A DNA stretch of 64,000 nt from Pontibacter lucknowensis (GTDB lineage Bacteria > Bacteroidota > Bacteroidia > Cytophagales > Hymenobacteraceae), in the NCBI RefSeq assembly GCF_900156415.1, contig NZ_FTNM01000004.1, forward strand, positions 186,001-250,000, given 5' to 3'. The notes below the pieces were generated by a model. It was not told where the DNA came from. It saw nothing but the letters and a program-made list of their open reading frames with translations, and searched no databases. Positions 7,389-15,726 of the stretch are shown here, piece by piece (the stretch's first letter is position 1; each line of letters opens with the position of its first letter). The translations under genes were made by a program, and so were the position numbers.

Positions 7389-8162
7389 TCACCCCACCCA
7401 AGCCACCTCAAAATGCATCCCATCCTGCCGTGTGAAATGCCCGCCCCAGTAAAACCCATTCTAGTGGGCGATCTGCACGAGCTGCCGTACTGATCCTTTC
7501 TGCCCGACCAAAGCTGGTTGGGTGCCAAGCTTGTTCCAGGCGTAGTTGATGTCGAAAGCCGTACCGAAGGCATGATTGCTGAGCACCCTGCGGCTGCCCC
7601 GTACGAAGCGCGGCACAAAAGAGCCTTCCCAGGTATGCACGTGGTGCAGCAGACCGGCCTGTTCCCAGTCGCGCCAGAGCTGCACCAGCTGGTCGGCGGC
7701 AAAGCGGTGGAAGTAGACCGTGGCGCTGCCTTTGACAGGTATAAGCTGCGGCACCTGCACCGGTATAATGTGGCGGCGGTCCCAGCCGTCGGTGATGCGG
7801 ATGTTCTCGGGGTTGCCAGGTAGAGGGTGGGGGAGGTAATTGAAATAGCCGAATACCCGGGCCCGGTCGGCATGGCTGAGCAGTGGCCGGAAAGGAGGAC
7901 GCGGTGGCCAGTGAGCACTCAGTATACCTGTGCGGTCATCGGCCAATACCCCAAAGCCCAGCGTCATCGCCATACCTGTTGTCTTGTTGCCTGCAATGCC
8001 ATCGGACTGCAGGATATGCTCCAGCTGAAAAATGATGGTGGCTGCTTTGGTCTTCTCCCCAAAAATGCCATCGGCTATACCTGGGTCATACCCCTGCCCA
8101 ATCAAAAAATACTGCCACTTCCGGACGTCATCGCCCCGGCTTCCGATTCTGAGTACATTCAT
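7389..8162 (-). pseudogene. Peptidoglycan-binding/M15-type peptidase gene interrupted by an in-frame amber codon
   Basis: The N-terminal part has a peptidoglycan-binding repeat (LRIGSRGDDVRKWQYFL, DGIFGEKTKAA). It is followed by a D-Ala-D-Ala carboxypeptidase-like domain with SNHAFGTAFDINYAWN near residue 195, the His/Asp zinc motif of the VanY/M15 fold. The frame stops at TAG (7461-7463) after VQIAH. The same frame then continues for 23 codons, NGFYWGGHFTRQDG then MHFEVAWVG, to TGA at 7389. The lost tail holds the final zinc-ligand His (DGMHFE). A single GAG-to-TAG change would explain it, as Glu is expected there. As it stands the product should be inactive unless the amber codon is read through. 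A sequencing error is also possible. Confidence 0.8.
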
Positions 8163-8420
8163 GTTTATTGCATTTTGTATATATTTAAATCTTCAATTTA
8201 ATACGTAATTAATACACTGTAGCTTCAGGCGTTAAAAAATAGTGCAAAAAAAAATAGGGAAATAAGTGCGCTTGGTTTAATTTGCGATGCAGGAGCTTCT
8301 TATATTGTATCGTGCGAGTCAAAAAAAATGAAAATAATTGACTGGGCAGTGAGAAGGGGTTTCTGGAATTGATATTTGTATTTTTAAGGCCCTGTGCGCT
8401 GGCTGGCAGGAGCAATTTCG

Positions 8421-8858
8421 ATGAAACATACCATTACACCACCCGAAAATCTGCAGCAGGTATGTTGCCTTTCAACTGATTTTGTAGAGATCATACATGA
8501 TGTCAGGCATGCCATGCTGCTTGTGCGTTGGCTGCGACCGGTGCAAAGCCACGAATACCGCTTTGGAATAGAGGAAACAGGTCGTGTGCTGTTGGAACTG
8601 GGGCTGCAGAAACTGCTCGTGAACAACCAGCGCATGGGCGTGCTAACAATGGATGACCAGGGCTGGCTGGCAGCTATCTCTATCCGGATGATCTCGCAGA
8701 GCAAGCTGAAGCAGCTGGCGATCATTTCTTCCACCGATTTCTTTCAGCAGCACACCAACGAGAAGCTCGACGGCCGGGTAAAGGAACAGACACCGTTTTT
8801 TGACACACAGTACTTCCTGATAGAGCGCGAAGGGCTGGAATGGCTGAAAACAGCTTAA
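8421..8858 (+). CDS. Small STAS/SpoIIAA-like protein of unknown function
   Basis: A 145-residue protein starting at ATG 8421 (MKHTITPPENL); the frame is open upstream to 8394 but that part is not conserved-looking. Alternating strands and helices, a central TDFVEII start strand, and the C-terminal TQYFLIEREGLEWL resemble the small single-domain SpoIIAA/STAS-like proteins common in Cytophagales. No Ser phosphorylation motif is clear. It ends before a hairpin terminator and converges with the SusD gene. The family call is tentative. A second protein with a similar outline is encoded at 18239. Confidence 0.55.
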   Translation: MKHTITPPENLQQVCCLSTDFVEIIHDVRHAMLLVRWLRPVQSHEYRFGIEETGRVLLELGLQKLLVNNQRMGVLTMDDQGWLAAISIRMISQSKLKQLAIISSTDFFQQHTNEKLDGRVKEQTPFFDTQYFLIEREGLEWLKTA

Positions 8859-8859
8859 A

Positions 8860-8896
8860 CAAAAACGCCGCCTCCCATCAGGAGAGCGGCGTCTTG
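8860..8896. terminator. Hairpin terminator between convergent genes
   Basis: ACGCCGC-CTCC pairs with GGAG-A-GCGGCGT around a short loop, with A's to the left and a T-rich right side. It probably serves both the small STAS-like gene and the susD gene. Confidence 0.7.
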
Positions 8897-8919
8897 TAAC
8901 ACACTCAAACAATCTAAAC

Positions 8920-10326
8920 TTACTTATCCCACCATACGCGGCCGTAGAGGTTGTCCTGTCCGCCGAACTGGCGCTGCACAGCCTCATTGTAGCTGGCGGC
9001 GTTGTTGAAGGCTTCGTTGGCCGGGTAGCTGTTGCGGCGTGGTACGGCGCGGCCACCGTCTGGCTCCACCAAATTGGCAGGATAGCCCGTGCGGCGCCAT
9101 TCGGCCCAGGCTTCGTAGCCGTGCATGAACAGGTGGATCCAGCGCTGCGTCGCGATCTGCTCAATGGCATTGTCCGCGTCGTAGGCCACACCTTCCTGGC
9201 TCAACAGGTCTGAGGCACCGGCTGCGCTGCCCGTCCACTGCAGGAGCGACTGCTCAATGGCTTTGTTGTAATTGGCTTCAGCCTCGGCATCGCCACCGGC
9301 AATCCAGCCTAGCTTGGCAGCCTCAGCCTTGGCGAAGAGCGCCTGTGCGTAAGTTACCAGCTGGATGTGCGCGTCCTGCTTCCAGATGGCCTGACCCAGC
9401 AGCGAGTAATTGGTCACGTTTGGCAGACCTTCCACGCGGCCGTATGGCAAGCCCACATACTCACCGGAGGTACGGGCGGGTGCGCCGTATACCTGCAGGC
9501 GTGGGTCTTCTACCGGCTTCAGTTCGTTTACGAGTCGCTCAGTCAGTGCCCACCATTCCCGGTTCTGGTTCGATACCTGCCCAAACCAGTAGTTCTGGTT
9601 ATTGGCGTCGGCCAGGTGGCGGAACGCGAGGTTGTCGGCATTGGAGGTCATGATACCGGCTTCCAGCGCCTTCTTAAACTCGGCGGCACCTTTGGCAGGG
9701 TCTACCTCAGACAGGCGCAGGGCCATCAGCATGCGGATGGTATTGGCCAGGCGCTTCCACTTGTTCACATCCCCGTTGTAGATGATGTCGTTGGAGATGT
9801 TGCCGGCCGTGATCTCATTATTAGCCTGCTCCAGCTGTGCAAACAAGCTGTTGTAGATCGACTCCTGGGTGTCATACTTCGGGGTGAAGTTTTCGGAACC
9901 TCGCAGGGCCTCCGTGTAAGGGACATCGCCCCAACGGTCTGTCACGTGCCAGAAGTAGTAGGCCTTCAGGATACGGGCTACCGCCAGCTGGTTGTTCACC
10001 GGGCCTTCCGTAGCGCTCAGGTTATCTGACGTCAGCACCGTTTCCAGGTTCATTAGCGGCCCCTGGTAGATCCAGTAGAAGCTGGTGCCGCCCTCCGGGT
10101 AGAGGGAAGCGCCCGGATACTGTGTTTCGGACAGGTACTGGGCATGGAACTGGGCCGAAGGCGAGGAGCTCAGGCTCGACAGCGAGAGCGCCGAGTTGGC
10201 GATCAGCTGGGTGCCGGAAGCATTGCTCGGCTGGTTCGGGTTGATGTTGATGTCCTCATCAAACTTGTCGCAGCTTGCCAGCATAAAGCACGACAATAGC
10301 ACTGCATATATTTTCTTCATTCTCAT
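8920..10326 (-). CDS. SusD/RagB-family nutrient-binding outer-membrane lipoprotein
   Basis: A 468-residue lipoprotein. The signal peptide MKKIYAVLLSCFMLASC (Met at 10320 is the alternative start) ends in a lipobox with Cys19. The sequence DININPNQPSNAS, the helical TPR-like body and the late GYEAWAEWRRTGYP motif match the SusD-like superfamily. It sits 5 nt after the SusC gene and forms with it the usual pair: SusD is the lid that captures a ligand and SusC the TonB-dependent channel. No glycoside hydrolase or sulfatase is nearby, so the substrate (glycan or peptide) is not indicated. Confidence 0.92.
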   Translation of the reverse strand: MRMKKIYAVLLSCFMLASCDKFDEDININPNQPSNASGTQLIANSALSLSSLSSSPSAQFHAQYLSETQYPGASLYPEGGTSFYWIYQGPLMNLETVLTSDNLSATEGPVNNQLAVARILKAYYFWHVTDRWGDVPYTEALRGSENFTPKYDTQESIYNSLFAQLEQANNEITAGNISNDIIYNGDVNKWKRLANTIRMLMALRLSEVDPAKGAAEFKKALEAGIMTSNADNLAFRHLADANNQNYWFGQVSNQNREWWALTERLVNELKPVEDPRLQVYGAPARTSGEYVGLPYGRVEGLPNVTNYSLLGQAIWKQDAHIQLVTYAQALFAKAEAAKLGWIAGGDAEAEANYNKAIEQSLLQWTGSAAGASDLLSQEGVAYDADNAIEQIATQRWIHLFMHGYEAWAEWRRTGYPANLVEPDGGRAVPRRNSYPANEAFNNAASYNEAVQRQFGGQDNLYGRVWWDK

Positions 10327-10331
10327 CTTCC

Positions 10332-13300
10332 TTATAAAGTAATGTTTAGGTTAATGCCGTAAGAGCGCACAGAGTTGGTCATACCTGACTCGTACCAGCT
10401 GATGGACTGGGAGCCGGTTGAGATCTCAGACGGGTCGATGCCCTCAGGGGCTTTCTGCCACAGCTGCGCTACGTTACGGGAGAACACGGCAACGCCTACG
10501 CTCTGGAACGGCAGACGGCCTAGCATAGACTTGTCGAGGGTATAGCCCAGGCGCAGTTCACGCAGCTTGATGTAGGAGGCGTCATATACCCACTCTTCGT
10601 ACACACGGCGACCTACTACGGTGTTGTAGTAAGACTGGGCGTTTACGTAGTTAGAGGCCGGCTGTCCGCTCACATCCACACCACCCACGATCGTGCCTGG
10701 TGCGTAGATGCCCTCTACTTTCACGCCACCGCCTTCTTCCAGCGGATCACGCACATTCGCGCCGCGGTCGTTGGTTGCCACCGTGATCGGGTCCTGACCG
10801 GTACGCACCGCCAGCATTTTAGAACGGCTGAAGAACTGGCCACCGAACTGGTAGTCGATCATGGCAGAGAGGTCAACCTTCCAAATACGGAAGATGTTCT
10901 GCCAGCCACCTGTCGCATCAGGCTGCACCGTGCCAAAGTCATGCGTCGCGTCAGTATACAGCGGCATGCCGTTCGCACCGATCAGTTTCTGTCCGGTGGC
11001 AGGGTCACGCTGATACGCCTGGCCTACGAGGCTGCCATAAGGCTTGCCTTCATAGTGGTTGAGGTAGGAAGTAACAGAAGAGTAGGTGGTAGAGTACTGC
11101 GTCAGCACATCCACATCCGGGTGAAGCTCCACGACCATGTTGCGGTTGCGGTTCGCATTGAAGGATGTGTTCCAGGTGAAGTTGCTCGTTTGGATTGGTG
11201 TGCCGCTGAGTACTACCTCTATACCTTTGTTCTGGATCAGACCGGCGTTGATCGTGGTAGTGCTATACCCGCTGGTGCCTGAGATAGGCAGTTGCAGGAT
11301 CTGGTCTTTGTTCTTCAACTGGTACAGTGTCAGGTCGAGTCCTATGCGGCCATTGAGGAAGCGCAGGTCGAGACCGGCTTCGTAAGCGTGCGCGAAAGAA
11401 GGTCTTACGTGCGGGTTGTTCAGGTTGTCCGGAACAGACAGCGTGTTAACAGTCGGGCTGCCGGCATACACGGTGCCTACATTGTAGAAAGGTGTGGTGA
11501 AATACGGGCTCAGGTCAGAGCCTGCCTGTGCGTAGCTGGCCCGGATCTTACCGAATGAAAGCGGCGACCAGTCGATCAACTCGCTGAACACCATGCTACC
11601 TGATACTGATGGATACCAGTAGGAGTTGTTTTCTGGCGGCAGGGTAGAGGAGATGTCATTACGAATGGAAGCGTCGATGAAATAGGTGTCTTTATAACCC
11701 ACCGAGGCCATCCCGTACATACTGCGGATCTGCTTGCGGCGAAGTGTCTGGTTGGTAGTAGGACGGTCAATGGAGCCGTCGATGTGGTAGAAGCCCGGTG
11801 TGGCAAGCCCACCTACCGAGCCCATGTAGAGCGCCGTGTAGCGGGTGTCGAACAGGTTACCGCCGGCATTCACGTTGAGCGAGAAATCACCCAGTTGCTT
11901 CGTGTACTGCGCCAGCAACTCGAAGTTCGTTTCGCGGCCCTGGTATTTGCCTGTCGTGAACTGAGGTACTCTCCTGCCGCCGAAGGCCTGGCGGGTTTCG
12001 ATGTTCTGGGTATAGCTGTCGTTGCGCACATGGCCGCTCACTTTCAGGTCAGGCAGGATCTGGTAGGTCAGACCCACGTCGCCGAATACACGCTCGCGGT
12101 TGTCATTGCTGATGTTCTCGTATGCCTCGAAGTAAGGGTTGTTCCAGTACAGCGGGTTGAAGTTGGTGATCTCGCCTGTAGCTGTGCTTGGGCGGCGCAG
12201 GTTCCAGTTCAGGAAAGTGCCGTCGGCGTAGCGGTAGTTCTTCATGCGTTTCATGTCCACGTTACGCTGGAACCACTGCACCATGTAGCGGGCACCGTAC
12301 TCCGATCCCTGCGACGGACGCTGGGCATTGTTGCGGGCGTAGTTGATGTTGGTCGACACTGTCAGCTTTTTAGACAGGTCCAGGCTGCCGCTTACGCCCA
12401 CGTTGTTACGGTTGAGCCAGGTGTTCGGCTCCACACCCTCTACGCGGGTGTCGTTTACGCTCAGGCGGAAGGTGCTGTTCTCGTTGCCACCCGTGATGGT
12501 CACGCCATTGTTCAGGTTATAGCCTGTTTCGTAATAGTCTTTGATGTTGTCAGGATGCGGTACGAAAGGTGTCAGCTGACCATACTCCGGATCCTGTGGG
12601 TAGAAACTGAAGATCTGGCGAACCGGTGTACCGTCCATTTTAGGGCCCCAGCTTTCATCTACGGACACGTCTACATACTTATCGCCGTTTGGCAGGGTGC
12701 GCCAGGTCTGGCTGGAACCGCCGCCGTACATGTTCTGCATCGGCATGAAGTTTACGGCACGCTCCACCGAGAAGGCAGAGTTAAGCTGCACGCTTACCTT
12801 TTTAGGGCCTTTCTGACCTTTCTTGGTGGTGATCATGATCACGCCATACTGCCCACGGATACCGTACAGGGCAGAGGCCGCAGGGCCTTTCAGCACGTTC
12901 ACCGACTCAATGTCCTCCGGGTTGATGTCCTGTGCCAGGTTACCGTAGTCCGCCTGGTCGGCACCGGCGAAGTTGGCGTTGGAGATCGGGGTGCCGTCCA
13001 CTACGATCAGCGGCTGGTCTACGCCGGCAATCGAGTTAACGCCACGTATCTTGATCTTCTGGGTGCCGCCCATGCTGGCGCCCGAAGAGCCTGTTACCTG
13101 CACACCGGCTACTTTACCTGCAAGCGAGCCCAGTACGTTCTGCTCTTTGGTGAAGGTCAGGTTGTCGCCCTGCACCTGCTGCGTGGCATAGCCGAGGGAG
13201 CGCTCGCTACGCTCGATGCCGAGGGCCGTCACCACCACCTCGTCGAGCTGGCGGGTGTCGGTCTGGAGGCTTACATTGATTGTACTCTGGTTGCCCACCA

Positions 13301-13556
13301 CTGCCTCACGGGTGGTATAGCCCAGGTAGCGGAACACGAGGGTGGCATTGGCATCGGGTACCCGGACCTGATAGTTACCCTCCGCGTCCGTTGCAGTGCC
13401 GATGGTTGTGCCTTTGACGGCAACACTCACCCCGGGCAGGCCATTGCCTGACGAGGCTTCTGTCACCTTACCGCTTACTGCCCTGTCCTGGGCAAAGGCG
13501 CTGGCGGACCAGAGCACCATAAGCGGTAAAATGATGGATAGTAGTTTTTTTCCCAT
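10332..13556 (-). CDS. SusC/RagA-family TonB-linked outer-membrane transporter
   Basis: A 1074-residue protein with signal peptide (ASAFAQ). A CarboxypepD_reg-like domain follows at about residues 24-105 (VSGKVTEASSGNGLPGVSV), then a TonB-box-like LDEVVVTALG. The plug domain contains IKIRGVNSIAG and PLIVVDGTPI, the SusC signature, and a large beta barrel ends in the aromatic-rich NLNITL. The length fits the family. It is the first gene of the pair with the SusD lipoprotein. It probably imports an oligomeric nutrient using TonB energy. Confidence 0.95.
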   Translation of the reverse strand: MGKKLLSIILPLMVLWSASAFAQDRAVSGKVTEASSGNGLPGVSVAVKGTTIGTATDAEGNYQVRVPDANATLVFRYLGYTTREAVVGNQSTINVSLQTDTRQLDEVVVTALGIERSERSLGYATQQVQGDNLTFTKEQNVLGSLAGKVAGVQVTGSSGASMGGTQKIKIRGVNSIAGVDQPLIVVDGTPISNANFAGADQADYGNLAQDINPEDIESVNVLKGPAASALYGIRGQYGVIMITTKKGQKGPKKVSVQLNSAFSVERAVNFMPMQNMYGGGSSQTWRTLPNGDKYVDVSVDESWGPKMDGTPVRQIFSFYPQDPEYGQLTPFVPHPDNIKDYYETGYNLNNGVTITGGNENSTFRLSVNDTRVEGVEPNTWLNRNNVGVSGSLDLSKKLTVSTNINYARNNAQRPSQGSEYGARYMVQWFQRNVDMKRMKNYRYADGTFLNWNLRRPSTATGEITNFNPLYWNNPYFEAYENISNDNRERVFGDVGLTYQILPDLKVSGHVRNDSYTQNIETRQAFGGRRVPQFTTGKYQGRETNFELLAQYTKQLGDFSLNVNAGGNLFDTRYTALYMGSVGGLATPGFYHIDGSIDRPTTNQTLRRKQIRSMYGMASVGYKDTYFIDASIRNDISSTLPPENNSYWYPSVSGSMVFSELIDWSPLSFGKIRASYAQAGSDLSPYFTTPFYNVGTVYAGSPTVNTLSVPDNLNNPHVRPSFAHAYEAGLDLRFLNGRIGLDLTLYQLKNKDQILQLPISGTSGYSTTTINAGLIQNKGIEVVLSGTPIQTSNFTWNTSFNANRNRNMVVELHPDVDVLTQYSTTYSSVTSYLNHYEGKPYGSLVGQAYQRDPATGQKLIGANGMPLYTDATHDFGTVQPDATGGWQNIFRIWKVDLSAMIDYQFGGQFFSRSKMLAVRTGQDPITVATNDRGANVRDPLEEGGGVKVEGIYAPGTIVGGVDVSGQPASNYVNAQSYYNTVVGRRVYEEWVYDASYIKLRELRLGYTLDKSMLGRLPFQSVGVAVFSRNVAQLWQKAPEGIDPSEISTGSQSISWYESGMTNSVRSYGINLNITL

Positions 13557-13671
13557 AATTCAACATGTAGTTTAAAGGTGAATAGGTTAGTTTCGTTGAA
13601 TATAGGATATATTTAATTAATATAAAAGCAATATTCGTTATAACATGATGCACGAATGTGCGGATATAAAA

Positions 13672-13710
13672 AAACACCCCGCAGCAGGCCGTAGCCTGTG
13701 CGGGGTGTTT
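13672..13710 (-). terminator. Terminator of the csbD-like gene
   Basis: ACACCCCGCA and TGCGGGGTGT pair in a long GC-rich stem with an inner GCAGGC/GCCTG extension. A's on the left give a T tract in the minus-strand transcript. Confidence 0.8.
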
Positions 13711-13733
13711 GTACTTGTCAAAAAGCTGTCAGC

Positions 13734-13925
13734 TTACAGCGAATCGATCCATTTTTTGAGTTCGCCTTTCGCCTTACCGGTCTTCTGCTGCAGTTTGCCG
13801 AGCCATTCGTCCTGCTTGCCTTCGTCGTAGGTCAGGTCATCATCGGTCAGGTCGCCGTAACTCTGCTTGATCTTGCCTTTCATTTCGTTCCAGTTTCCTC
13901 TGGTTCTATATTCTGTTTCGTTCAT
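13734..13925 (-). CDS. CsbD-family stress protein
   Basis: A 63-residue protein, the usual length for CsbD/UPF0337. The signature [21 protein letters not shown] is followed by [20 protein letters not shown], the two-helix repeat of the family. CsbD proteins accumulate under general stress in many bacteria; their biochemical role is unknown. It stands alone, with its own terminator, between the SusC promoter region and a hybrid histidine kinase. Confidence 0.9.
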   Translation of the reverse strand: MNETEYRTRGNWNEMKGKIKQSYGDLTDDDLTYDEGKQDEWLGKLQQKTGKAKGELKKWIDSL

Positions 13926-14004
13926 CGTATTTTAGACTTTAAATTTATATAAATCTTATACCTTGTTTTACGGATGAAACAGGACATACGTTTGAAACGA
14001 GAGG

Positions 14005-15690
14005 CTATACCCACTTCCTGAGCAGCCCAACAAGGTCGCTTTGCTCGAAGGGTTTGCAGAGGTAGTCGTTCATGCCCGAAGCCAGGCTGTTTTCGATGTC
14101 GCTGCTGTAGGCGCTGGCCGAAAAGGCGATGATCGGCGTGTCACATTTTTCCTGGCGCAACATACGGGCTGCCTCCAGGCCACTGATGCCGGGCATCTGC
14201 ACATCCATAAAGATGAGGTCAAACTTGTCTTTGCGTGCCAGGTCGATGGCCTCTTGCCCGCTGAAAGCAGCAGTTACCTTCGCCCCGAAGTTTTCGAGCA
14301 CCGTCTCGAGCAGCATCACGTTGATCTCATTGTCATCTACTACGAGCAGGTGCTTGCCTGCAGGCACCCGGTAGTTACTGTCGTCCTCCACTTCCTGCTG
14401 CACAGGCTGCCTGACCTGCATGCGCTTAAGTCGGATCGTAAACCAGAACAATGAACCCTGTTTCTGGCCGGGCAATGGGCTGATCACCTGCAGGTCGCCC
14501 TGCAGCAGCCGGGCTAACTTCTTGCTGATTGCCAGGCCAAGCCCTGAGCCGCCGTACTTGCGGGAGGTAGACTGGTCGGACTGGGTAAAAGACTCAAACA
14601 CCAGGGCCTGCTTGCTGGCAGGTATACCGATGCCGGTATCACTCACAGAGCAGTAGAGCAGCAGCTCATCGTCGGGCAGCTGCTCGGCCTTGAACAGCAC
14701 CTCAATGCTGCCCTGTTCTGTAAACTTGATGGCATTGCTCACCAGGTTGATCACCACCTGGTTGATGCGGGTCGGGTCACCGATCGCCCACTGCGGCACA
14801 CTAGGATCAAAGGCGCAGTCAAAGCGCAGCCCCTTGCTCTCGGCCAGGTGCCGGTACGGGCCCAGACTGGCCTCCAGGTTTTCGCGCAGCTCAAACGGGA
14901 TGGCCTCCAGATAAATTTTGTTCTGCTCTACGCGGTGGAGGTCCAGGATGTCGTTGAGCAGTTTGGTGAGCGTAGTGCCCGACGATTTGATCAGGTTGAT
15001 GTACTGTTTTTGCGTGTCGTTCAGCTCGGTGCCCAGCAGCAGGTCCGTAAAGCCCATGATGCCATTGAGCGGCGTCCTGATCTCGTGGCTCATGCTGGAG
15101 AGGAAATTGCTTTTGGCCTCGTTGGCAGCTTCTGCTTTGCGTTTGGCCTTGCGAAGTGCTTTCTCGTTCTGTTTCAGTTCGGTGATGTCTTTGGCCACGA
15201 TCAGCACACCGTCTACTTCCTTGTGGCTGTTGCGGATGTGGGAGAAAGAGCAGGAAACCGGCACTGGCTGGCTTTGCCTTGTTTTGAATTGCAACTCCTT
15301 GTTCAGGCACTTGTCCTGGGAGCGGCACTGTTCCATCAGCGACACCAGCGTCGGCACATGGTCTTTGGGGAGCAGCACCGACAAATGCTTGCCTTGCAGT
15401 TCATCTTCCCGGTAGCCCAGCGCTTCTTCCAGGGACTCGTTTACGGACCGGATCGTAAAGTCAGCATTGAGTACGAGGAGCATGTCCACCACGCCGCGGT
15501 AAATGCTCTCCATAAAGTCCCGGGACACCGTGGAGCTTTTGAGCTCCTGCCCCAGCATGTTTATACCTGCAATCACGGCATCCATTTCGTCGCCTGTTTC
15601 GGAAGTTTCGATCTGGTAGTCGAAGTTTCCGCTGGCAACCTCGGTGATCAGGGACATGATCTCCTCTATTCGCTCTTTTAGTACTTTCAC
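14005..15690 (-). CDS. Soluble hybrid histidine kinase (HAMP-like, PAS, HisKA, HATPase, REC)
   Basis: A 561-residue protein without a membrane segment. Residues 1-52 resemble a HAMP-type helical linker ([18 protein letters not shown]). A PAS domain follows (about 58-172), then HisKA with His202 in [10 protein letters not shown], an HATPase domain with the N box near 310-324 and G boxes DTGIGIP and GGSGLGL, and a C-terminal receiver with Asp496 in FMDVQMPG. There is no DNA-binding output domain, so signalling probably continues by phosphotransfer. Upstream, the gene for a PLP/GNAT fusion ends 36 nt away on the same strand. Confidence 0.92.
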   Translation of the reverse strand: MKVLKERIEEIMSLITEVASGNFDYQIETSETGDEMDAVIAGINMLGQELKSSTVSRDFMESIYRGVVDMLLVLNADFTIRSVNESLEEALGYREDELQGKHLSVLLPKDHVPTLVSLMEQCRSQDKCLNKELQFKTRQSQPVPVSCSFSHIRNSHKEVDGVLIVAKDITELKQNEKALRKAKRKAEAANEAKSNFLSSMSHEIRTPLNGIMGFTDLLLGTELNDTQKQYINLIKSSGTTLTKLLNDILDLHRVEQNKIYLEAIPFELRENLEASLGPYRHLAESKGLRFDCAFDPSVPQWAIGDPTRINQVVINLVSNAIKFTEQGSIEVLFKAEQLPDDELLLYCSVSDTGIGIPASKQALVFESFTQSDQSTSRKYGGSGLGLAISKKLARLLQGDLQVISPLPGQKQGSLFWFTIRLKRMQVRQPVQQEVEDDSNYRVPAGKHLLVVDDNEINVMLLETVLENFGAKVTAAFSGQEAIDLARKDKFDLIFMDVQMPGISGLEAARMLRQEKCDTPIIAFSASAYSSDIENSLASGMNDYLCKPFEQSDLVGLLRKWV

Positions 15691-15726
15691 TCGCTTCGTT
15701 TTTTCACCGCTCCCGGTGTTATTGAC

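Noticed and set aside
7334..7918. 194-codon minus-strand open frame overlapping the M15-type pseudogene
   Set aside because: It is another frame of the pseudogene region; the peptidoglycan-binding and M15 motifs are in the frame of 7389-8162.
9345..10029. Plus-strand open frames opposite the SusD gene
   Set aside because: Antisense shadows; the opposite strand has a lipoprotein signal and SusD motifs throughout.
11784..13451. 555-codon open frame opposite the SusC gene
   Set aside because: It is the antisense shadow of a clear SusC/RagA gene; its composition is His/Val/Arg-rich without any domain, and there is no promoter.
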